From NCBI RefSeq assembly GCF_001902145.1, contig NZ_MRST01000020.1, positions 62,001 to 126,000 on the forward strand: DNA of 64,000 bases, in the 5' to 3' direction. A program made the translations under genes and the position numbers. The notes below the pieces were generated by a model that saw only the letters and a program-made list of their open reading frames with translations, did not search any database and had not been told where the DNA came from. This document shows, piece by piece, positions 57,265 to 64,000 of this stretch; the stretch's first letter is position 1; every line of letters begins with the position of its first letter. This stretch comes from Pseudomonas fluorescens (lineage in GTDB: Bacteria > Pseudomonadota > Gammaproteobacteria > Pseudomonadales > Pseudomonadaceae).

Positions 57265-58209
57265 GTGAAACGAGTGCATGTAGCAGCAGCGGTGATCCGC
57301 GGTGTCGATGGCAGGATCCTGCTGGCGCGCCGTGCCGATACTCAGCATCAAGGCGGCCTGTGGGAATTTCCTGGCGGCAAGGTGGAGGCCGATGAGTCGG
57401 TTGCCACGGCCTTGTCCCGTGAATTGCAGGAAGAGCTGGGCATCCAGGTCACTACGGCGCGGCCGCTGATCAAGGTGCAACATGACTATCCGGACAAGCA
57501 GGTATTGCTGGATGTCTGGGAAGTCTCGGCTTTTACCGGCGAGCCCCATGGCGCTGAAGGGCAGCCGTTGGCGTGGGTGGCACCGCGGGACCTGGTCAAC
57601 TATGAATTTCCGGCGGCGAATGCGCCGATTGTCGCTGCAGCACGCTTGCCCGCCGAGTACCTGATCACCCCTGGTGAGCTGGAAACCCCGACGCTGTTGC
57701 GCGGTATCCAGAAGGCTATTGCCGGTGGCATCAAGCTGGTTCAACTGCGTGCGCCCAACGGCTATGACCCCAAGTACCGTGACCTGGCGGTGGATGCGGT
57801 GGGCCTGTGTGCCGGCAAGGCGCAACTGATGCTCAAGGGGCCGTTCGAGTGGCTGGGGGACTTCCCCGCTGCCGGCTGGCACATGACCTCGGCGCAATTG
57901 CGCAAATACGCCAGTAAGGGCCGCCCATTGCCCAAAGACCGTTGGCTGGCGGCTTCGTGCCACAACGCTGAAGAGCTGGCCCTGGCAGAAATGATGGACG
58001 TGGATTTTGTCACCCTGTCGCCCGTCCAACCGACCCAGACCCATCCGGACGCCCAGCCGTTGGGGTGGGAGCAGGCGCAGCAGTTGATTGCTGGGTTCAG
58101 CAAGCCAGTGTTTCTGTTGGGCGGGGTTGGGCCGGCGCAGCGGGAGCAGGCTTGGGAAGCCGGGGCGCAAGGTGTGGCAGGTATCAGGGCGTTCTGGCCC
58201 CAGGTGTGA
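57265..58209 (+). CDS. Nudix hydrolase fused to a thiamine-phosphate-synthase-like domain
   Basis: 314 residues from GTG 57265 (KRVHVAAAVIRGVDG) with GAGGAAG upstream; the frame before it translates the REPIN. The N-terminal MutT-type Nudix domain (1-130) has a perfect Nudix box: GGKVEADE, then SRELQEELGI. The C-terminal ThiE-like barrel (about 140-314) has VQLRAPNG, DFVTLSPVQPTQTH and FLLGGVGPAQ. MutT-type enzymes sanitise 8-oxo-dGTP; the fused ThiE-like half lacks an obvious full catalytic set and may be non-synthetic. The fusion is common in Pseudomonas (family knowledge). Confidence 0.9.
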   Translation: MKRVHVAAAVIRGVDGRILLARRADTQHQGGLWEFPGGKVEADESVATALSRELQEELGIQVTTARPLIKVQHDYPDKQVLLDVWEVSAFTGEPHGAEGQPLAWVAPRDLVNYEFPAANAPIVAAARLPAEYLITPGELETPTLLRGIQKAIAGGIKLVQLRAPNGYDPKYRDLAVDAVGLCAGKAQLMLKGPFEWLGDFPAAGWHMTSAQLRKYASKGRPLPKDRWLAASCHNAEELALAEMMDVDFVTLSPVQPTQTHPDAQPLGWEQAQQLIAGFSKPVFLLGGVGPAQREQAWEAGAQGVAGIRAFWPQV

Positions 58210-58227
58210 TGCAGCTCTGATGGCCTC

Positions 58228-58297
58228 ATCGCAGGCAAGCCAGCTCCCACATTTGATAGGTGAACACTTCAAGTGTGGGAGCTGGCTTGCCTGCGAT
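58228..58297. repeat. REP pair in inverted configuration, GAGCTGGC type
   Basis: atcgcaggcaagccagctcc ... gtgtgggagctggcttgcct. The linker (atttgataggtgaacactt) is homologous to that at 19166-19237 although the REP arms belong to another family. It lies between convergent genes. Confidence 0.88.
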
Positions 58298-58324
58298 GGG
58301 GCACTATCAAGCGGTACATAATGG

Positions 58325-58903
58325 TCAGTGTGGCTTGGCCGCAGCCTGCCACAACACTTCCGCAACGCCTTGGCGCTTGGCAATCACCCTTGCCGCCACA
58401 AACAGCAAATCCGACAACCGATTGATGTACGCCAACCCCACACCCTCCAGCGGCTCCACCGCATTCAGGTGCTGACAGCGGCGCTCGGCGCTGCGCGCCA
58501 GGCTGCGGCACACATGGGCCTGGGCAATCAAGGCTGAGCCGCCGGGCAGGATGAAATTCTCAAGCGGCCCGACTTCCTCGTTCCAGCGATCAATCGCTGC
58601 TTCCAGCCGATCCACTTCCCCCGCATTCAGCGCCTTGTACACCGGCATCGCCAGTTCACCGCCCAAGTCAAACAGACGGTGCTGGCAAGGTGTGAGCACT
58701 TCAATCACGTCCTTCAACGCCGGGTGCTTGCCGCTTTGTTCTTCAAGGTTGGCCAGCAGCAGGCCCAGCTGGCTGTTCAGGGTATCCACCTCGCCAATCG
58801 CTTCCACGCGTGGATGGTCCTTGGGCACGCGGCGGCCGTCGCCGAGGCCGGTCTCGCCTTTGTCGCCGGTACGGGTGTAAATCTTCGACAGGCGAAAGCC
58901 CAT
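58325..58903 (-). CDS. Cob(I)alamin adenosyltransferase, PduO type
   Basis: 192 residues. The N-terminal ATP site is clear (KIYTRTGDKGETGLGDGRRV), as are CRSLARSAERRC and INRLSDLLFVAAR, the conserved Arg and Asn/Arg regions of the PduO family. It adenosylates cobalamin or cobinamide in the cytoplasm. It starts 2 nt after the stop of the histidine kinase gene, so the two are almost surely co-transcribed, although no functional link is obvious. No cobalamin riboswitch was seen upstream. Confidence 0.92.
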   Translation of the reverse strand: MGFRLSKIYTRTGDKGETGLGDGRRVPKDHPRVEAIGEVDTLNSQLGLLLANLEEQSGKHPALKDVIEVLTPCQHRLFDLGGELAMPVYKALNAGEVDRLEAAIDRWNEEVGPLENFILPGGSALIAQAHVCRSLARSAERRCQHLNAVEPLEGVGLAYINRLSDLLFVAARVIAKRQGVAEVLWQAAAKPH

Positions 58904-58905
58904 GG

Positions 58906-60942
58906 TCAGTGCTCCAGTTGGGTAAGTTCAGTGGGGGGCAATTGGCTGCCGGCCAAAGGCAGGCGCAAGGTAAAGCAGGTGCCCTGGCCCAGGGTGGAAT
59001 GCACCTCCATCTGGCCCTTGTGGTTGTTGGTGATGATGAAGTACGACACCGACAGGCCTAGCCCGGTGCCCTGGCCGATTTCCTTGGTGGTAAAGAAGGG
59101 TTCGAACGTACGCTTGCGCACGTTTTCGCTCATGCCGATGCCGTTGTCTTCTACCTGGATTTCTGCCCACGGCGGGTTCAGGCGGGTGCGCAGGATAATG
59201 CGCCCAGGTTCGCTGTCATCTTCACGCAGGTGAATGGCCTGGGCGGCGTTTTTCAACAGGTTGAGCAGCACTTGCTCCAGCTCGTTGGCGGTGCCGGGTA
59301 CCGGGCCCAGTTGCGGATCGAACTGGCGGATGATCGCTTGGCCCTTGAAGTCGAAACCAATGGTCAGGTCGAAGTCGTTGCCAGCGATTTCCACGGCCTG
59401 GTCGATCAGCGCGGGCAAATCGCAGGGCGCCATCTGGCGATTGCTGCGGCGGCTGAAGCTGAGCATGTGGGTAACGATTTTCGCGGCACGCGCCCCGGCC
59501 TGCTGGATGCCGTCGAGCAATTGCGGGACTTCGCGGCCTTGCAGGTAACGGTTGACCGTCTCCAGCTCGATGCCCACCTGTTCGGCAAGTTCCAGGTTCT
59601 TGGGCAGCTCGGGGGACAGGCGCCGGCGAATGTTCTGCACGTTATGCAGGATCGCGCCCAGCGGATTGTTGATCTCATGGGCCATACCTGCGGCCAGGCC
59701 GCCCACGGAGAGCATTTTTTCCGATTGCACCATCATTTCTTCCAGGGACAGGCGCTGGGTGATGTCGTCGATTCGGATTACCACTCCGCGCCCGGCGCCG
59801 CCCATCAACGGGTAGAACGTCAGCGCATAATGCTTGGGCTCGTCGTCCTTGATCCAGGTGACCCGTTCTATCCGCTCCACCGTGTGCTGTTCCACGGTCG
59901 CCTTGATTTGCGGCAGGTACGGCTTGAGCGGCTGGAAGGCCAGGAATATCGGCTGGTTCAGGGCTTCGTCCAGGCGCGTACCGGATAGGGCGGTGGCTTC
60001 CTGGTTCCACTGAGTGACGTAGAGTTGTTCATCCAGGGCGATCAGCGCCGAAGGCATCGAGTCGATGATGCTGTTCAGGTAGTTCTGGAAGCCCGTGAGC
60101 TTTTTCTCGATCTTGCTGCGTACCTGGACTTCCAGTTCCAGCTTGCGGTTGGTATGCCGGGTTTCTTCAGCCAGGCCCTGAGCCTGGTCATACGCAGCCT
60201 GGGAGTCGTCGCGTGCGCGTTTGAGCTGCTGCTCGCGGGCTTCGATGCGCGACAACATGGTGTTGAACGCTTCGGCCAGGCTGCCGATTTCATCACGGTT
60301 GCCACGCCCGGCGCGTAAAGCGTAGTTCTCCTCGCGGGTCACCTGGCGGGACAGTTCTTCAAGTTCATGAATCGGCCGTGTGATCAGGCGTTTGATCTGC
60401 CTGGCGATGACCAGCCACAACAACACACTGAAAATCAGGATACCCAGGCTCGCGGTCAGCGTGCCGGTATAGAACGCCACCGGCAGCTCACTGCTGGCCA
60501 CCAGCAACAAATGCCCCGAAGGCTGAGTGCCACGGGGCAGGGTGATGACTTGGTTGCTGCGAAATTCAGTGAGGCGCCACGCTTCGATATGCCGGTAGTG
60601 GTCCGGCAGGTGCAGGCGGTCGCCGTGCTGCATCTGCGCCAGGCGGTTGCCTTCGCCATCGTACAAAGCGGCGGCGCGCAACGGTGAATAGCTGGTCAGC
60701 TCATTGAGCAGCGCCTCGGCCTTGGTCGGAGACTCAAGGGCCTCGGCGGCGAGCGCGGGGTTGGACACCAGTCGACCAATGGACTGCAAGGCCTGGGGGG
60801 CCATGCTTTCCTGGGAGATCCAGTAGGCGGCGCTGATAAACGTCAGGTTGGCCACCAGCAATACGGTGGTCAACAACACCAGCAGGGCCGCCAGCAGTTT
60901 CTGCCCTACCGGTAGATTTTCAAGACGCTGGCGCAGTGGCAT
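58906..60942 (-). CDS. Sensor histidine kinase with periplasmic domain, HAMP and PAS
   Basis: 678 residues. TM1 is at about residues 13-35, then a periplasmic region (about 36-160), TM2 (about 160-182, LTASLGILIFSVLLWLVIA) and HAMP (KRLITRPIHELEELSRQVTREENYALRAGRG). A coiled coil and a PAS domain (about 285-400; IIDSMPSALIALDEQLYVTQWNQEA) precede HisKA (GGLAAGMAHEINNPLGAI) and HATPase (LLNLLKNAAQAI; DNGIGMSENV; GQGTGLGLSVSYFI). No response regulator is adjacent. By recalled gene order it corresponds to P. aeruginosa PA4398, linked there to motility and biofilm. The signal is unknown. Confidence 0.92.
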   Translation of the reverse strand: MPLRQRLENLPVGQKLLAALLVLLTTVLLVANLTFISAAYWISQESMAPQALQSIGRLVSNPALAAEALESPTKAEALLNELTSYSPLRAAALYDGEGNRLAQMQHGDRLHLPDHYRHIEAWRLTEFRSNQVITLPRGTQPSGHLLLVASSELPVAFYTGTLTASLGILIFSVLLWLVIARQIKRLITRPIHELEELSRQVTREENYALRAGRGNRDEIGSLAEAFNTMLSRIEAREQQLKRARDDSQAAYDQAQGLAEETRHTNRKLELEVQVRSKIEKKLTGFQNYLNSIIDSMPSALIALDEQLYVTQWNQEATALSGTRLDEALNQPIFLAFQPLKPYLPQIKATVEQHTVERIERVTWIKDDEPKHYALTFYPLMGGAGRGVVIRIDDITQRLSLEEMMVQSEKMLSVGGLAAGMAHEINNPLGAILHNVQNIRRRLSPELPKNLELAEQVGIELETVNRYLQGREVPQLLDGIQQAGARAAKIVTHMLSFSRRSNRQMAPCDLPALIDQAVEIAGNDFDLTIGFDFKGQAIIRQFDPQLGPVPGTANELEQVLLNLLKNAAQAIHLREDDSEPGRIILRTRLNPPWAEIQVEDNGIGMSENVRKRTFEPFFTTKEIGQGTGLGLSVSYFIITNNHKGQMEVHSTLGQGTCFTLRLPLAGSQLPPTELTQLEH

Positions 60943-60988
60943 CAGGGTTTTCCGAGGTGATAGACAGGTAGGCAGGGTAGCGCGTGCC

Positions 60989-62011
<1,023 letters not shown>

Positions 62012-62029
62012 TTATATTGGAGAAATCAC

Positions 62030-62515
62030 ATGCCTTCGTTCGACGTGGTATCTGAACTGGACAAACACGAAGTCACCAACGCCGTCGAGAACGCCGTCAA
62101 GGAACTGGACCGTCGCTATGACTTGAAAGGCAAGGGCAGCTTCGAATTCAAGGAAAAGGAACTGACCGTCAACCTGACCGCTGAAGCCGATTTCCAGCTC
62201 GAAGCAATGATCGAGATCCTCAAGCTGGCCCTGGTCAAGCGCAAGATCGACGTGCAGTGCCTGGAAGTCAAGGACGCCTACGCTTCCGGCAAACTGATGA
62301 AGCAGGAAGCCGTACTCAAGGAAGGCATCGACAAAGAACTGGCCAAGAAAATCGTCGCGCACATCAAGGACGCCAAGCTCAAGGTCCAGGCCGCCATCCA
62401 GGGCGAGCAGGTTCGCGTCACTGGCAAAAAGCGTGACGACCTGCAAGAGGCCATCGCGGCCCTGCGCGCCAAGACATTTGACATGCCGCTGCAGTTCAAT
62501 AACTTCCGCGACTGA
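62030..62515 (+). CDS. yajQ: YajQ-family nucleotide-binding protein
   Basis: 161 residues, complete: [26 protein letters not shown] at the start, [29 protein letters not shown] at the end. Two ferredoxin-like lobes. YajQ proteins bind nucleotides and, in Xanthomonas and Pseudomonas, c-di-GMP, and can work with a LysR-type regulator. The start has TGGAG upstream. A terminator-like hairpin follows. Confidence 0.95.
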   Translation: MPSFDVVSELDKHEVTNAVENAVKELDRRYDLKGKGSFEFKEKELTVNLTAEADFQLEAMIEILKLALVKRKIDVQCLEVKDAYASGKLMKQEAVLKEGIDKELAKKIVAHIKDAKLKVQAAIQGEQVRVTGKKRDDLQEAIAALRAKTFDMPLQFNNFRD

Positions 62516-62574
62516 TGGCACTTTGGGGAACCTGTGGGCACTTTTGACGTCCCACGCCCCAGCATCATTGCCTA

Positions 62575-62604
62575 CAATTGAGCCCTTCGGGGCTCAATTG
62601 CGTT
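62575..62604 (+). terminator. Terminator of yajQ
   Basis: An 11-bp perfect stem with a UUCG tetraloop (caattgagccc ttcg gggctcaattg), followed by cgtttt. Confidence 0.82.
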
Positions 62605-62651
62605 TTCAGGCAGTCAATCGAGCCTTATCGCCGCACCACAGGAGAAAGTAG

Positions 62652-63494
62652 ATGGATTTGAACGCTGAAATGGATCACCTGATCAAGACCTCCCAGTCCT
62701 GGATCCCCATGATCATGGAATACGGCAGTCGCGTATTGCTGGCGTTGATCACCCTGGCCATCGGCTGGTGGCTGATCAATGTCTTGACTCAACGCGTGGG
62801 CCGCTTGCTGGCCATGCGTAACGCAGACTTGGCACTGCAACACTTCATCACCAGCCTTGCGAACATCGCGCTCAAAGTCATGCTGGTGGTCAACGTGGCC
62901 TCGATGATCGGTGTGGCTACCACCTCGTTCGTGGCCGCGATCGGTGCCGCTACCCTGGCTATCGGCCTGGCCTTGCAAGGCAGCCTGGCGAACTTTGCTG
63001 GCGGCGTGTTGATTCTGTTGTTCCGCCCGTTCCGTATCGGTGACTGGATCGAAGCCCAGGGTACCTCGGGTACCGTCGACAGCATCCAGATCTTTCACAC
63101 GGTGCTGCGTACCGGCGACAACAAGACGGTGATCATTCCCAACGGCAGCCTGTCCAACGGTCTTATCACCAACACCAATCGCCAGCCGACCCGCAAGGTT
63201 GTGTTTGACGTGGGTGTGGACTATGAGGCGGACCTGCAGAAGGCCCGTGAAGTGCTGCTGGCTTTGGCTGAAGACCCGCGTGTTCTGAAGGACCCTGCCG
63301 CCGTGGCGGTGGTGTCGACCTTGGGCGACAGTTCCATCACCGTCTCCCTGCGTTGCTGGACCAACACCCCGGATTATTGGGACGTGGTGTTTATGCTCAA
63401 TGAATTGGCGCGTGACCGTTTGAAAGCGGCCGGGATTGATATTCCGTTTCCGCAACGGGTTATTCGGGTGATGCAGGAAAGTGCGCCGAAGTAA
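62652..63494 (+). CDS. Small-conductance mechanosensitive channel (MscS family)
   Basis: 280 residues, the size of E. coli MscS. Three TM helices lie in the first half. The pore-lining TM3 and following beta domain are diagnostic (FVAAIGAATLAIGLALQGSLANFAGGVLILLFRPFRIGDWIEAQG), with the regular Gly/Ala packing of TM3. The C-terminal cytoplasmic vestibule domain follows (NGSLSNGLITN; VGVDYEADLQKAREVL). It opens on membrane tension during osmotic downshift to release solutes. The ribosome site is AGGAGAAAG. Confidence 0.95.
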   Translation: MDLNAEMDHLIKTSQSWIPMIMEYGSRVLLALITLAIGWWLINVLTQRVGRLLAMRNADLALQHFITSLANIALKVMLVVNVASMIGVATTSFVAAIGAATLAIGLALQGSLANFAGGVLILLFRPFRIGDWIEAQGTSGTVDSIQIFHTVLRTGDNKTVIIPNGSLSNGLITNTNRQPTRKVVFDVGVDYEADLQKAREVLLALAEDPRVLKDPAAVAVVSTLGDSSITVSLRCWTNTPDYWDVVFMLNELARDRLKAAGIDIPFPQRVIRVMQESAPK

Positions 63495-63590
63495 CTTGGC
63501 GTGATGCTATCGAAGTTGGCCGAAAGGTCAGCTTTGAAAAACTAGTTACTTAGCTTGCTAGTTGTTTGTTGCTTGAAATAAAACTGCAAT

Positions 63591-63631
63591 AAAAAAGCCG
63601 CTCCCTGTTTAAACAGAGGAGCGGCTTTTTG
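63591..63631. terminator. Bidirectional terminator between the MscS channel gene and the porin gene
   Basis: A long stem (aaaaagccgctcc / ggagcggcttttt) with inner ctgttt/aaacag pairing, A-run on one side and T-run on the other. It sits between converging genes. Confidence 0.92.
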
Positions 63632-63675
63632 TTTAAGGCCGAAGCCTTAGGTCATCGTTGTAATTGAACCGGCAA

Positions 63676-64000
63676 TTACAAGATGTTCAGCGGGTAGTTG
63701 GCGATCAGACGCAGCTCGTCGATCGACGGCGAACCGTAGTACACGCCATCACCGGAACGGTAAGTCGCTTGACGCAGGCGCAGGCTCAGATCTTTTGCCG
63801 GGCCGCTCTGGATCACGTACTTGGCTTCGATGTCGCGTTCCCACTCTTTGCCGTTGCTGGTAGTGCCGGTGTTGGCGCCGCTGCCGGTGACGTAACGAGT
63901 CATGAAGCTCAGGCCAGGGATGCCGAAGGTCGCCATGTTGATGTCGTAACGCGCCTGGAAGGACTTCTCGCCTTCGGCGTTGAAGTCGGAACGGGCGATG
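63676..64000 (-). CDS. OprD-family outer-membrane porin (C-terminal part)
   Basis: The reverse strand encodes at least 107 residues up to the window edge, ending in PLNIL. The visible part has OprD-type barrel strands: RSDFNAEGEKSFQARYDINMATFG, then GLSFMTRYVTG, KEWERDIEAKYVIQSGPAKDLSLRLRQATYR and SIDELRLIANYPLNIL. These porins let basic amino acids, carboxylates or other small nutrients cross the outer membrane; the substrate cannot be told from this part. About three quarters of the gene, including the start, is outside the window. Confidence 0.92.
   Translation of the reverse strand, partial: IARSDFNAEGEKSFQARYDINMATFGIPGLSFMTRYVTGSGANTGTTSNGKEWERDIEAKYVIQSGPAKDLSLRLRQATYRSGDGVYYGSPSIDELRLIANYPLNIL

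Overview
The window looks like chromosome of a Pseudomonas from the P. fluorescens group. The coding sequence is dense and GC-rich. The intergenic spaces carry many GAGCGAGC-, GAGCGGGC- and GAGCTGGC-type REP pairs (REPINs). The gene content is typical of the genus: MvaT, GltR/GtrS, an Entner-Doudoroff gap/edd/glk cluster, an imelysin operon, a MoxR/DUF58 operon and an OprD-family porin at the right edge. From memory, several blocks match P. aeruginosa PAO1 gene order (the PA4371-4375, PA1300-1302, PA3191-3195, PA4314-4333 and PA4394-4405 regions). No database was consulted.

Layout. 1-2255: an RND efflux pump (inner-membrane pump cut by the left edge, plus its adaptor). 2450-6085: a three-gene operon of a di-haem CxxCH lipoprotein, an imelysin-like lipoprotein and a DUF1513 protein. 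6226-9615: nitroreductase, dCache chemoreceptor, DUF454 membrane protein. 9772-14760: haem uptake by cell-surface signalling (ECF sigma, FecR-type anti-sigma, TonB receptor with STN domain, haem oxygenase) with a clear Fur box. 15149-21488: glucose catabolism (gapA diverging from edd-glk-gltR-gtrS) with two HexR operators. 21612-24216: AraC regulator and small redox or unknown proteins. 24352-29132: an MFS carboxylate transporter with a DctB/DctD-type two-component system, a sigma-54 promoter and tandem upstream sites. 29295-34281: fumarase, ferredoxin reductase, a 541-bp MITE-like element and pyruvate kinase. 34455-42134: TPR lipoprotein, PilZ protein and a six-gene RDD/SpoIIM/DUF4129/DUF4350/MoxR/DUF58 operon. 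42302-45664: sbcB, mvaT, purU and a 61-aa protein. 45519-50594: flippase-like protein, DUF2334 deacetylase and GT4 glycosyltransferase in one operon, then an amino-acid-type chemoreceptor. 50800-58209: HerA-like ATPase, dciA, secA, argJ and a Nudix-ThiE fusion. 58325-64000: cobalamin adenosyltransferase and histidine kinase, panE, yajQ, an MscS channel and the end of an OprD porin.

Most genes are housekeeping or common accessory functions. The least explained sequence is non-coding. A 541-bp element at 32193-32733 has perfect 22-bp terminal inverted repeats, an 8-bp target duplication and a predicted multi-branched fold. Two composite elements in opposite orientations are REPINs nested inside a second REP-type palindrome. 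Two REP pairs of different families share the same linker. The best regulatory findings are the sigma-54 promoter with two 18-bp dyads whose centres are 32 bp apart, the paired HexR sites, and tandem AraC-like half-sites repeating every 21 bp.
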